From the NCBI GenBank assembly GCA_037074705.1, contig CM073591.1, positions 131,137,032 through 131,201,031 of the forward strand: a DNA stretch of 64,000 nt. The letters run 5' to 3'. This document shows, in pieces, positions 1 to 11,348 of this stretch (position 1 is its first letter; every line of letters begins with the position of its first letter). Under the pieces are notes generated by a model that saw only the letters and a program-made list of their open reading frames with translations, had not been told where the DNA came from and did not search any database. Both the position numbers and the translations under genes were made by a program. Origin of the DNA: Zhengitettix transpicula. Its lineage: Eukaryota > Arthropoda > Insecta > Orthoptera > Tetrigidae.

Positions 1-540
1 GTTATAAATGATACTAATTTTTTTAACAGAATTTTATTCTTGATCAATTACCACAAAAATTTCCATTGTTAATTTTAAGTATGATCAACACCTCATCAGC
101 ATTGAGTTAATAACTTTCATTCAGGCTTCAATGCGTTGATGAACCATTCACTTCTTTTCGAAGTTGTCTCCACAGACTTTTAATTTTGTATCGATATTTC
201 AGGAAATAAATTTAATGCTGAATAAATGTTCATATTAAGACTTGTTAAAATTTTATATTTACTTCCGAAGAGGCTCCAGGAAGGAACGATACGCCATGAA
301 AATAGTATTTTACTAATATGTTCCGAATTTGTATTTTATTAAAATATATTTCTGACAAAATCGGCTGATTTATTCATTTATTATTCAATTAAGTGAGACA
401 AATATGACTATAAACACATTAGCAATTCATATAAATATTCAGTTCTAATATTATGAAGAGAAATATTTTATTAATGTATTATTTTAATAACACCATGTTT
501 TATCAATCTCAATTAATGTAAATTTTGATTTTCTTGAAAA
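1..540. other. AT-rich DNA, nothing recognised
   Basis: Strongly AT-rich sequence with stop codons in every frame. I see no repeat family member, RNA motif or coding signal here. Confidence 0.5.
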
Positions 541-1210
541 TAATTTATTAGTAGTTTTCGACTCCTGACTCTCCACTTCGTGACCGGCACAACCCGAAGT
601 GATACCATTTTGAATGACGTTCAGAACGGGTGGATGAAACTGGCCGAAAAAGTTGGCTGCAGGTGGGTGAGCAATGACAATTCTAGTCAGTTAGGTAGAA
701 ATTGAGTTTTTCTCAGTTTGAGCGTGACACTGTCATTGCCTCGGCAGAAGTTATATGCACTGAGAGAAAGCATTTCATTTCGGGAAATTGTGTGGCAAAA
801 CACGCGTACGGGGGGCAAGAAATGTCCTCCGTTCTTAGAAACGAGTATGAATCTCAGGAAGATTTGGAACATTTCGTGGAAAATATATGCAAGCGCGACA
901 GTTAATTGTGAAGTTCAGAGCGATGATAAACCCCAAGAGATAATTGAGATAACTCATCAGAGTTCGTTAAAAGTTAAAAACGTTAGGAGACAAGTTGGGC
1001 GTATTATGCTGTTGACCCCTGACTATAATCCTGGGACTGGCTACCAGAGCATATCGTTTAATAATCAACCGTGGATTCATCAATCGTCTGCCCTCTCCAG
1101 GCATCCATGTTCGCATCCACAATTCACTCCATAGTTTGATTTGGGCCGTCAGTTTGGAAAATTACACCTAGCTTACCCAAGGTTGAACTTCTGTCATTCT
1201 AGTGAGTCTC
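541..1210 (+). other. Unrecognised segment with a 138-codon open frame
   Basis: Base composition is more balanced than the flanks, and one frame (718-1134, +) stays open for 138 codons. The predicted peptide starts MSVTLSLPRQ and ends SRHPCSHPQFTP. A shorter overlapping frame (702-905) starts MSFSQFERDT. I recognise no domain, signal peptide or membrane segment. It could be a decayed transposon or pseudogene exon, or chance. No second copy was seen in this window. Confidence 0.2.
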
Positions 1211-2319
1211 ATTTCATTCGTAATTGTATATGTTTCGATTGTGATCTCACTCGGTGACTTGTTTGATTTGTTAATATAATTTATTTGCTTATCGAGTAAA
1301 TTTTCCTTTTTCAGTTTATTGTGTTAAATGTATTATTTTTCACTTTATAATATATTGTAGAAATAAAAGTAGACAATAAAAATTAAATGCCTTAAAGCCG
1401 ACGATTTCACTAGTACTGAAGCAACAAGAGCGTTACATAGACGGACAATTAGTGTGGTAGGTAATATAATAAACTGAATTACGCAAATTGATAAAAAAAT
1501 AAACCAACCCGAAATTGGGATATTTAAAGCAGTAAATTTATATGTAATAATGTTCTCAAAAAACTTCAATTCTTTTGAATTTGATACGATGAATTTTGTG
1601 TCACTGTGGAGTTAATTAAAATATGATATAGTGAAGGATAAAGAATTAAGGACAAATTATAATCGAAAGTGTCCAGTGTCAGAAGTATGTCGGAGCAAAG
1701 AATAATATAGTATTTCTGTAAGTCCTCGTAGAAGTCGTTAGCGCTCTACGAAACGAGAGGAAATATTCTTGAATTTCGAACACGAGTTACTTACGCGAAT
1801 TATACAGTAAAAACGAAAAAAGAAATCCGTGTTTGTCCGTAAGTCCGGTGTCGTAAACGGCTTGTGACGAGCCAAAAATATCTGAAAGTAGAACCGAAAT
1901 CAATGCTTTATAGACCCTGACGGTTGTAAGATCATTTAAATGTCGACAAACTTCATTATGGCATCAAGCTTAGTGTAAAAGTTGTAGAAAGCAATGGTGG
2001 AACAATTTTGTCGTAATATTCTTTGAAATTTGTGAAATATTAATATTGATATAATTTTTGTTAAATTTTATAAAAAAATTTTTTTTATAGATTTCTAAAA
2101 ATTACAATTGAAAATTAAAATACTATCAATAAGTATATAATTAATACAATTCATCGAAAGTACGAGCCACTGATTAAAATTGCATGATATTTACTTCCTC
2201 TCAAGAAATAAATAAATCGGACAGTTAGAGCAACTTACAGAAAGTAATTAGAAATCCATTTTATAATGTAATGAAATATTATATTGCGGGGTTTGCACTT
2301 ACACAATTTTTGGGGAATA
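1211..2319. other. AT-rich DNA, nothing recognised
   Basis: Low-complexity AT-rich sequence with frequent stops on both strands. No feature can be supported. Confidence 0.45.
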
Positions 2320-2539
2320 TTTTCCGGTGCCTTCAGTGAGTAGTAGGCGGCATTCTCTGCTTTAATTCTCGTCCGATCTTGATGTCCCTTTTTCTGGATG
2401 ATGGTACCACTCTTTTTCCGAAAGAACTAAGGGACATCACCTTTTGCACCTGTTTCTTTCTGTACTCTATCATGTGTTGCAAAGCAATGGTATCATGTTT
2501 ACATGTCCTAGAAGAAGCCTCACGCATTTCAACTACGTT

Positions 2540-2700
2540 CCTCAACACGGGAATCGTCAACATCTTTACCCATGTGATCTTAACGATAAAGTAGTTTTCA
2601 CCTGCATGTCGAGAAATTGGGTTTTCCGGCGAATCGACACGACGTTTGTTTACTAAAGCTAGCCATTATGATGAAGTGTCTGGAGGATTTAAGATGAAAT
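2540..2700 (+). repeat. Interspersed repeat R3, copy 1
   Basis: This stretch shares a recognisable order of words with 47870-48030: a CACGTGG/CATGTGATC-like start, ACGATAAAGT, a GGTTTTCC/GGTTTCCTGGCG block, CGACACG, then TGAAGTGTCTGGAGGATTT against TGAAATGCCTGGAAGATTT. The two copies are in the same orientation and clearly diverged. No coding capacity is seen. The family is unknown to me. Confidence 0.45.
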
Positions 2701-2712
2701 TGCCTTTAACTC

Positions 2713-3203
2713 AATTTTGTATTTTTTTTTCATGGTGTAGACAGGCTACGTATAGGGGAATCCACATAGTGGCAAAAGGAGTGGTAGAACAAGGTAGCCA
2801 AGTGTTAACTACCCAGCAATTCGCCTAAAAGTGATGCAGGGAAAACCCTAGGAAAACCTGCATCAGGTAGGTCGAGCATTTGGTACTTGTCCCACGCCCT
2901 TCCGAGGGGTTTGTTATGGGGTCGCAGCTTGCCCCTCGTCGTGCCTCGATCAGTTTAGGAGGCAGCTGGTCGCCTATTCCAACAGCGGACAACTCTTACC
3001 GTATGCCCAAGGTCTGCGACCCTGGAACATACACCTTATAAAAACAGGCCGAGGTGCCTCGGCATGTGGGAACCTTAGTTCAAAAACCAGAGAGATGTGA
3101 ATGCATCCGCAAAGGTAGCCTCCTCCAGAGCTCTCTGGGGAAGGTTCACCTGATAGAGATTTCTCTCGCATGCCTCCTTCCCCGGTGGAAATTTTGTATT
3201 TTT
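2713..3203 (-). mobile_element. Poly-A-tailed retrorepeat, family G copy 1, with target duplication
   Basis: A GC-rich unit whose sense strand is minus, ending in an A tail (read as T at 2721-2730). It is bounded by the same 14 bases, AATTTTGTATTTTT, at 2713-2726 and 3190-3203, as expected of target-primed insertion by a LINE machinery. The body (2727-3189) shares blocks with seven other copies in the window, including CCGAGGCACCTCGG-like and GGTAGGATCCTTAAA-like stretches. This copy has internal deletions. It could be a 5'-truncated LINE or a SINE; no RT domain is seen. Confidence 0.72.
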
Positions 3204-3372
3204 CTTCAGCGAATTATGAAAGAGTCGATGGTACCACAGTGAGAATCAGGCTAGGAGCAGATTCATCAACAACAGGTAGAAGGAAGTCCAACATACATTG
3301 AAAGTAGGGTACTTCTCATTTCAAAGCATATGAAAGGGTATATGTAAAAAAAGTTTACAAGAAATGAACGAC

Positions 3373-3512
3373 CCGTGTAACAGACAGAAAACATAAATTA
3401 ATTTTGTGAAACACAATTGCGTATTGACAGAGATCACAACAATTGATCGAACATCTACATATTTCAAATGATATTGTTCAAAATTAATTTATGTTTCTTG
3501 TCTGTTATACGG
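3373..3512. repeat. Inverted repeat (33-bp arms)
   Basis: Arms at about 3373-3407 and 3479-3512 are reverse complements with few mismatches (left CCGTGTAACAGACAG..., right ...CTGTCTGTTATACGG-like). The loop is about 70 bp. The rest of 3204-3883 is AT-rich with nothing recognised. It may be a small fold-back element. Confidence 0.55.
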
Positions 3513-3883
3513 ATAGTTAATTTATTGTGTTATTGTCTTACAGACGTTAAATTTGTTTCTGTTAGGTAAAAATTTTTTCGGGAAAGCAATCGCTCATATG
3601 GAGAAGTGGAATACTTCTAAAAATAATTGATGACAAATAAATGTCTGTGGAAACCTAACATTGAGACCTCCATGGCAATTGTAGAGCAAACGATAGATAA
3701 CGATTTGTGGTTAGTAGACAAACGTATAAATTGAAGGTAAAAATATCGTTTAATGGTAATCATTAAGTCCGACTAACAAACACGTACAACAAGAAAAAGT
3801 CGAACACGAATTGTCCAAATTGACGGCTTTTTTAGCGATTTTAAGTAGTCAATGATATAATTTATTGTAAAAAAATACGTTTT

Positions 3884-4457
3884 ACAATTACAACTAATTC
3901 TTTGTTTTAGGGTAACAGGCTACATCAGGGTAATCGACATGGTGGCATAGGAAGGGATTTGAAAGGGGGGATGCGGAAGGATAGAGGAAGGTAGCCAAGG
4001 GTTAACTAGGGCCCCCGGGCTATTGTTTAAGGATCCTACCGGGCATTTGCCTAAAAGTAATGCAGGGAAAACCCTAGAAAAACCTGCATCAGGTAGGTCG
4101 GGCATTGGGTACTTGTTCCACGCCCTTTCGATAGCGGAAGAAGAGTTTGCTGTGGGGACGCAGCATTCCCTTCTCCGTGCCTCGACCAGTTTAGGAGGCA
4201 GCTGGCCGACTGTTCCAATGGGAACAGAGAACAACCCTTACCGTATGCCCAAGGTCTGTGACCCCGGAACATACACCTCTCAGAACAGGCCGAGGTGCCT
4301 CGGCTTGTGGGAACCTTAGTTCAAAAACGGAGAGAGGTAAAGGCATCCCCAAAGGTAGCCCCTTCCCGTCCTACAAGTTTCTGCCTGCGAGAGAACATCC
4401 CTCGCCGGTACTGCCTGCGAGAGAATATCCCTCGCAGCGACTATACAATTACAACTA
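3884..4457 (-). mobile_element. Family G retrorepeat copy 2a, with 13-bp target duplication
   Basis: This is the longest copy of the family. The 13-mer ACAATTACAACTA flanks it at 3884-3896 and 4445-4457. The body 3897-4444 runs on the minus strand with its 3' end at low coordinates. An open frame of 104 codons (3920-4234, -) contains VGQLPPKLVEARRREC and GSLNNSPGALVNPWLP; the same frame is open in the copy at 49.9-50.2 kb. The high-coordinate end carries a tandem pair of about 30 bp (CTGCCTGCGAGAGAA...). No RT, endonuclease or RNase H motif is visible, so this is either the 3' part of an unknown LINE or a SINE. Confidence 0.7.
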
Positions 4458-4595
4458 TTTTTTTACGGTAACAGGCTACATGAGGGTAATCCACATGGTG
4501 GCAACTCCACTTTAATAGCATAGGAAGGGATTTGAAAGGGGGAATGCGGAAAGGTATAGTAAGGTAGCCAAAGGTTATCTAGGGCCCCCAGGCTC
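4458..4595 (-). mobile_element. Family G retrorepeat copy 2b, truncated
   Basis: Directly beyond copy 2a a second 3' end of the same family begins with a T run (an A tail on the minus strand) and ACAGGCTACATGAGGGTAAT, then stops near the GGGCCCCCAGG block. It is a 5'-truncated copy. Copy 2a appears to have inserted at its tail, giving a head-to-tail pair. Confidence 0.6.
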
Positions 4596-4599
4596 AGTC

Positions 4600-5560
4600 A
4601 ATATCTGTTGAATAAAATCAGAATGTTTTAAATATCTTAATGACTTTGGAATTAATTAGGATATGTCAAACTGTCATAAATTACATAAGCGCGGATGAGA
4701 CATGACATTGTCACGACTAAATAGTGAAGGATGCAATAGAAACTACGAGAAGTGCGATTAGAAAAAGGTGTTAGCTTATTATTAATATAATACAAATATT
4801 TTTGCAGAAAAATTAAACTAAATTAAATATATAAATTATGGGAACTCTGCTCAAAAATATATAGAAAAGTCAGTTCATAATGGGGGATACAGCATATATT
4901 AGTTATCGTGAGAATAAACAGTAAAATTTCTCACTAAAATATGCACATAATTCATGAAGGAAAGGCAACTGCCAAAGAAATGAGGTTATGGGTGTTAAGA
5001 GTTTTTAAAACATATCATTCAATAAACAAACTCTCTGTCGTTTATAACATATTCATACATGGAAACAGGAATCGGTTAAAGAATGACTTTCTAAGAAGTA
5101 GTAAAATAGTAACGGCCGTAAAGAAATGCTTATTAAATCTGAAATTGCAGTGAGTGGAATTCATGGAAGGTAGGCGCAGTGTCGTACTGGAATCCAATAA
5201 TACTTCTTATTAATATGTTGGTTACTACTAATTAAATGAATGCCATATAGAGAAGAGAAATTGAGTCGGTAGTATATAAAGACAAAAGAATTTAAGTTTG
5301 TGACCTCAAATGTGCCTAAGACGATAATTATAAATTGAAATACATATTGCGGGCATGGCGAGCTAGGTAAACTAAAATGAAGTCTGTTAAATACATACTC
5401 TAGCCCAGCCCGCGAGATTTCGAAGAATAAAGCAATAAACACAAGGACAAATATATATACATATATATATATATATATTGCAATATAAAAAATTATGCCT
5501 TTTAATTTGCCCCACGTTGTGGTAGCCATTTTGTAATAATCACTAAATATAGATTTTTTA
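4600..5560. other. AT-rich DNA with a TA microsatellite
   Basis: No gene recognised. A (TA)n run lies at about 5450-5480. Open frames crossing it encode tyrosine/isoleucine-rich low-complexity peptide and are not credible. Confidence 0.5.
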
Positions 5561-5574
5561 AATGAAAAGATCAA

Positions 5575-6469
5575 TAAAATTTACAAACAATATTTTATTT
5601 GTGTCAATAACCCAAACAATTACAAATTTATAATATTGAATTTCTCAGGGTCTTCACTGGGTTTGATAATGAACGAATCAATAATATTTATAATCTTATC
5701 AACAACAAATTACAATTAAAAGAAAAAGAAATTTACTCGTCAATTAAACTAGCACGAAATTAAATTGATTAACAATTTTAATCAAAAAGAGAATGAAAGC
5801 TGACGGCTATCTTTCAATTACGTTTACATAATTAATTGTTTTCTTTATTGTTACTCACGTCTGCCCAGCATTCCTTAAGTTTTTGGAAAACACTATTGCG
5901 GGTTTTACGCTGCTTCTAAACTCACAGATTCTAAACCAAATTATTAAGCCAAAATTTTATATGTCGTCAGGAACTCGGATGATCCTCGTTTCGTCATCTA
6001 TCGGTTGACCGCTCGCCCTAGGTGAATTCTACAATTCGTCGATTGGGTAGTCTTTATTGTTCCGGACTTAAACCGAAACTTTTGCTATTTCTGGCCGGCT
6101 ATGGACACTAAAACTGCTTTTTCTTAGCAGGTTTCGACGTTATACTTTGATGAATGTTTTACTTTGTCCTGCTAATTGCCAACCCTGTTGAATTCTCCTT
6201 CCAAAAACTGTTATACCTCGACGAGGTCTTTCCGTGAACTCTATATCACCAAATCTTCCTGCGATCTGTACTCCACCAAACCTTCCTGCAAAACTGAAAG
6301 TCTCGTCCTGCAATTTGAGCGCGCATACGCCATTTTAGCGGACCTTCCGACAAAGGAACAGAACCGATTTTTCTATTGTTGTTTCAAAAGCTCCTGCCAC
6401 TACAAAGGATTTCTCAAACAATTTAGATTTTCAATTTCACAATCAATGTCTTAATTAATTGGCATTACA

Positions 6470-6505
<36 letters not shown>

Positions 6506-7340
6506 AGAGATTACAAATATGTAATTAATAAATAAATTGTTTCTTTAATTATTGGCGGCGTAACTCTGAGGCCTGATCATTGAAAATAACTGTATTGTTA
6601 GGCGAGAATGCAGAGACGATAATGGTTGCTACGAGGTATTGTCGAAACGGCATATATATGCGTTCAGAACTTCAACTTTCCCAGTTGTTGTCAGATGCAG
6701 AGAAAGCAGAATGTAACCAGTTAGCAGCTACTCACTTATATTCAGAGAAATGTGTGTGTGTGTGTGTGTGTGTATGTTTGGGAGTCACGCCGATAGAACA
6801 GTTACACGAATATTCAGACAGAGTGTGTGTTTGGAGGTTCTGACGATAGAGTCAGAAAATATTAAATGTAAAATCAGTTAGTTAACGGAGTAAGCCAGTT
6901 ACTCTGACATTCTCAGAGTAGATCTACAAACAAGTAGATATTCAACAAAGCAGAAAGGCGCCGAAAATTTTCAAAAGTGTTTGAAAAGTGATAAGAGAGT
7001 AGAATCAGTGCTGTGGCCTGTCAGTAAAATAGTGTTCTAGATTAAAAAAAATTAAAACAAATCACGTGTGCACAAACCTGACCATCTCAAACAAAATTAT
7101 ATGTAAAAAAACAAAAAACAAACTGTAAACCTTTAAGTAAATATCATTTACCGCCAGATTTCTGTAAATTTACTAGAATTATATAAGTTTTCTGATTAGT
7201 AATATTTTTTTGTGTTATTGTAAAATTTAAATTCTTTTTTTTACCATCTTCATTAACGGCCCTGAGAAGCGGCTCTGAATTAAGATTTCTCATAAAAGCT
7301 AATGCATAAACTTAAAATGTAAAATCAACGAAATTTGTAA
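5575..7340 (+). repeat. Interspersed repeat R2, longest copy (possible LTR-type element)
   Basis: The left half (5575-6480) matches 46120-47210: both share CTCAGGGTC..CACTGGGTTTGATA and CTTTCAATTA..., and end in AATTGG(C/T)ATTACAATAT. The right half (6550-7340) matches the reverse complement of 23770-24440. Shared words include GGCGTAACT, GAATGCAGAG, AATGGTTGCTACG, AGCAGAAAGG and AAATATCATTTACCGCCAG. GT microsatellites sit at 6480-6505 and 6751-6773. TGGCGGCGTAACT at 6554 could be a primer binding site after an LTR ending near 6553, but no gag or pol is seen and the assignment is a guess. Confidence 0.55.
6469..6505. repeat. TA/TG microsatellite
   Basis: Alternating TA followed by about thirteen TG dinucleotides inside repeat R2. 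A second TG run is at 6751-6773. Confidence 0.9.
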
Positions 7341-7552
7341 AACGAAAATTTTTTTTTTGTGATATGTTTTAAAAAAGAAATTGTTTAATTTCGATTTCCT
7401 TTATGATTTTAATCTTTTGAATACCATTATTTTGGGTCTAACGTGCTGGTAGTCTGTTTATAATTAATATTGTTGATAAAATGAAAAAAAATTACGTCTG
7501 ATTGAAAATAATGAATAATAAATATAACCAATTCAGACAAAAAGGGTAATAT

Positions 7553-7602
7553 AAATACCACACAACGTTTCAGGGTTCCTTGTGCATTTCGTCAGTTGCT
7601 AT
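7553..7602 (-). ncRNA. Hammerhead-like motif in PLE-1 terminal repeat
   Basis: On the minus strand CTGACGA (7595-7589) is followed after 17 bases by GAAAC (7571-7567) and GTTGTGTGGTATTTA. The order CUGANGA - stem II - GAAAC - short stem III is the hammerhead ribozyme layout known from PLE terminal repeats. Stem II pairing is poor here. The base at the expected cleavage position is G, so I doubt activity. It lies about 160 bp downstream of the PLE-1 stop codon. Confidence 0.4.
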
Positions 7603-7756
7603 GAAGAGCCTGGAGAAACACAACTGCAACTCGTCAGTTGACAAAACTCAAAAGCGACGAAAAATCAACGACAATGGGAGAGCCGAAGTGTTGGCGTAAC
7701 AATAAGGGAGCTACGACAATGGGAAAACTGAAGGTTTAGCGTAATAATAAGGGAGA

Positions 7757-8137
7757 TCATAGCAATTTGTTGAGTTGAATAGAGTCTGTTTGTACGTTAA
7801 TAGCTGTGATGTTTGATTTAATGTGAAGCATATCTGAAATCAGTCTGGAATTGTACCTGGTGTCAATGTCTAAAATCTTAGCATTTTGCCAATATAATGT
7901 ATGTTTAGATTTAATTATATGTTTGGATACTGCAGATTGTTTATCTTTGGGAAGTCTGATATAAGGCATACGTGTATTAAGGGAACGTTTTGTTTGCCCT
8001 ATGTAGCAGGAATTACAATTACAGTAAGAGATTTTGTAAACAACACAATGTTTGCTGTAGGTGTCAAGTTGGTCCTTGTGAGTTTTAACCAAGTGGATCT
8101 GTAAATGATGGACATTTGATATTCCCATGGGTTGCAA
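7757..8137 (-). pseudogene. PLE-1: GIY-YIG endonuclease end of a Penelope-like element
   Basis: A 126-codon minus-strand frame shows the C-terminal GIY-YIG homing-type endonuclease of a Penelope-like element: VVYKISYCNCNSCYIGQTKR, then SLNTR, a KDKQSAVSKHI block with a downstream H..W, and a conserved tail (LHIKSNITAINVQ). In PLEs this domain follows the reverse transcriptase and nicks target DNA. PLE-4 reads NTRIKEHMSYIRL where this copy reads NTRMPYIRL, so about five residues are missing. The upstream RT is absent: homology stops near 8150, as expected of 5' truncation. The terminal repeat lies at 7440-7602. Confidence 0.8.
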
Positions 8138-8140
8138 TTA

Positions 8141-8639
8141 CAACATCTGTAATGGTTCCTTTCAATTACCAGCTCCACACATTTTGAGCTCCCCCTGGAG
8201 ACTGACTGCTAACCGCTCAGCAAGAGTGCTACCAAGCAACTGCTAATTCCAAGTCGTGTCCGCCAAAATCGCGGCGCACCTCAACAATATCGCCGGGACA
8301 CACAGGATGTCATGTTACAAGATATATAAAGACGTTAATATCAATATAAGATTATGAAGGTAGATCCAAAAGAACCGGACAAAATTTTAGAAAAATAAAT
8401 ATTTTTTTCTCAACGGAGACGACAGACACTTTCCTAACGATGTTAAGTAGCTTCGATACCCTGTTTTAAGTGGAAACTATCGAGCTCCTCAAAATAGCAA
8501 TCATGGCATATCTTTTACCACTGAGCCATATTCTATTTTAAAGATAATATAATACGACGGAGCTCGTATATCTGGAATATTGGGTGCGTGAGGAAGCAAG
8601 GCTGATCACAACACAATTTAAATTAATTAACGCATTGGG
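8141..8639. other. No gene recognised
   Basis: A short balanced-composition patch (8170-8310) is followed by AT-rich DNA. I see no repeat shared with the rest of the window. Confidence 0.4.
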
Positions 8640-8768
8640 ATAAAAAACTCTCGGCAGGAACTGGAATTGAACCCAGGATTGCTGCTTACCAAGCAGGTGC
8701 TCCAACTCTCGTCCCATGCCATCATTGCCCGTCCATAGTATAAACCTGATGATCTCAGACACGCCTAC
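8640..8768 (-). mobile_element. tRNA-derived SINE (minus strand)
   Basis: The reverse strand reads like a tRNA: GTTGGAGCACCTGCTTGG, an arm of the form CTGCT..AGCAG, then a B box GGGTTCAATTCC (8674-8663). These are the A and B boxes of an RNA polymerase III promoter. The upstream part (8700-8765) resembles no tRNA stem, and discriminator and acceptor stems do not pair, so this is a SINE or tRNA pseudogene. Confidence 0.6.
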
Positions 8769-10855
8769 AATTTACGACCAATTTTTTTAATTTCCGCTGT
8801 TCTGGTAACAATTTAAATGTTTCTATTCAACCTTATAACACAATATGGAGATTGTTCTTGTGGCAATATGGAGTTCAGTAGTTCCTTGAAGTCAGATGAT
8901 CCGTGAGAGACTTTGGATCTAGCATTTTAAATGTGATGTCTAATTTTTACGTGTAGAATTAATTTGATTTGTCGCAGACTGTTCCCCGTATAACAATGAA
9001 ATAAATACGGAGGTCATTATTGCTATTTGAAACGCTGTAATACATTAGACTCGGTTGATTGTAGTGCTGTCAGCCGCGACTTCCCGCGGCTCTGGTGGAC
9101 GCGACGTCCACTTCACAATGAAGCAACGTGAGAACGTGCGCAATTTAAAATTACACACCTAGCCTCCCGTGCAGCAAACAGGTTACGAGATGCTGGATAA
9201 CCCACGCTCGCTACCGGCATCTCCTCCTTAAACCCTCTCCCCTGATTCCTATCGTTCCCTGTCCTGTTATTTTCTTTAGGTATACCCATTTTAGAAGTTT
9301 GGCTCCTCCCTCATAAATAGTGATTGTGCCTTAAATAACAACTCGAGTTGACCCAAGCGTAACTACTTATCTCTACCTAAAAGAAACTTTTATACACGAT
9401 TATATGGACGAATTTATATGGTCATCTTTGTATATATGTCAGTACGAGTCAGAAACACCTGCATTGAAGGTTAAATCTCTACAAAAATGAATGGTACTGT
9501 AAAGAATTATTTTTGTGGGCTGTGTTTTTACGTTAAATCAAAAATTATTGACCATTAAAGAAATTTTTATACAAGTTTATTACAGTTAAGCATGAAAAAA
9601 ACTCTTATCGCAGGAACCTGTAGTTTTTACATAAAAGAGATCTGCTGCCCGTACCAAATGCGCACTGCTATTCTGTGTTGTGTTGTTTGCTGTAGCTCTC
9701 GTACCGACGTCTCCGTATCTCACAGTCGGCCGAACGGGTTAAGTGCAGTGATGACTTTAGTCAGGACCATTGCAAGGCGTCGACGCAGGGGTTGACCACT
9801 GGCTAAGGCGTCGGCCTCCGGGATTGATTGCTGGCAAGCCGTCGTACTAAATTGTGTGGCTTCGATGAACTCCTCACTAAAAAATTGTGGCCCCTTTCTC
9901 AGGACGATTCTGACTCTGACTATATCAGAGACAACAACTTGGAAAAGTTTACAGCAGAACTCATGAGATTTGTAGATCGGTGACACTTAAAACGTATACA
10001 CGTAACACAATACGGAGCCTCTCATAATCACATCCACCAGCTGCGGTGAGCGCAGAACAACTGTCCAGTTTCAGAAGCTTATCTTATTATAGCCTCCCAT
10101 TCTTTTACTTTTTTCATTATTAGAAAACTTCGTCGAAATGTCAATTTCACTGATTCTTGCATTGTTACAAGAGTTATAGCACGCAGCTGCAGTTCCGTAG
10201 TCGACAATGGCCAACTATTCTGTCATGTTGAGGCCAAAAATCGAGACAGGACACGAAAATTACTTGGATGGAAATATTTATCTCCTCCACCCCCACGCAC
10301 GGGCACGATTTCGAATTCTCCAAACCACAACAAACAACACTTCCGAGACAAAGCAAAACTAAACCAAAATACACGCGTTACAGTACATTAATACGATTCA
10401 GGGAGAAACCAAAGACAAACTACAATACTATAGTATCATGGTAGTGGCAGATTCAATTCATTTAAACCACTGTTATTGCTTATATGTGAAAACAAATAGG
10501 TAATATTTGAGACACATTGTGATGGGTACTTATGTATTTATGCTTATTTCCCTTATAATGGGAATAATTTAACGTGAATATGAGCGTAATACGTATACCA
10601 ATTATGTAAATGTTGGCGCCAGAAATCAGTCTTGGTTCATGGAATATATGTTTACCTGCTCTTAGTTTCGACTCTGTAGACGTTGAAAGGAAGAAAGTCT
10701 TATGACGGGCTCTGCCTTGATAATAATTTAGAATACACGCTGCAAATTGGTAAAGGATTCATTTATAAAGGGAATAAAATGATAAACGGATCTGCAACTC
10801 ATTTCTCAAAATTTACGACGCATTCATCGCACTGCGCTTGCGGATACACGAGTAT
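8769..10855. other. No gene recognised; GC-richer patches at 9060-9260 and 9640-10030
   Basis: Two patches stand out by CpG-containing words (for example CGCGACTTCCCGCGG near 9077). Short frames there (such as 9592-9795 + and 9720-9986 -) overlap each other on opposite strands and match nothing I know. Confidence 0.35.
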
Positions 10856-11348
10856 CTATCTAGCAAAAATCATGAGATAGAGGCTAGTCCTAGGAGAGAA
10901 TACTAAAAAATGTTTGATCAACTGTGTGATAGATGAGACTGAGTTACCATGACTGTCAATCGATCGCAATTCTGAAACAACGACTCTTGAAGAATCTGGC
11001 CACCATGCTTTTCCAAAAACCCTCGCCTTGCCTTGCAATCCTAAGTCGGAAATCTTGGATGGTCTCTTGAGATAGACGACCAGTGCCTCTTCCACTTCTA
11101 ATGTTACAGCCAGAATAATGGCCAATTGAACACAGTATTTCAAACCGATTGATCACCTGTTGAGCAAAGTACTCGCGAATCGTCTGTGATGGATTCCCAT
11201 TGGCTCCTATTTTACACAGGGAGGCTAATAAACCCCGGACGGTATTAAAAAGTGACGACGGAGTTATCTTGGGGTGCCACCTGTTGTACGAGCGCATTTC
11301 ATAAAACTTGAGATTCCATCGGGAAATTGCGTTACGTGCCGATAACAA
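10856..11348 (-). other. Unrecognised open frames (130 and 95 codons)
   Basis: Two overlapping minus-strand frames, 10956-11348 (begins MLSARNAISRWNLKFYEM) and 10856-11143, are open in a patch of more balanced composition. One may be a frameshifted continuation of the other. I recognise no motif. A decayed transposon protein is possible, but coding status is unproven. Confidence 0.2.

Noticed and set aside
5161..5574. 137-codon minus-strand open frame
   Set aside because: Its middle is translated TA microsatellite (IYIYIYVYI) and the rest is AT-driven low complexity; no domain.
7901..8104. Plus-strand 67-codon frame, and similar ones at 56881-57156 and 61932-62150 with FCLPYVAGI
   Set aside because: They are the reverse complement of the GIY-YIG motif YIGQTKR in PLE-1, -4 and -5; the repeated FCLPYVAGI is a shadow, not a new protein family.
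8640..8768. Functional tRNA gene
   Set aside because: A and B boxes and an anticodon-arm-like hairpin exist, but the acceptor stem does not pair; SINE is the better reading. The same applies to 13.2, 26.5, 33.8, 35.9, 36.1 and 50.5 kb.
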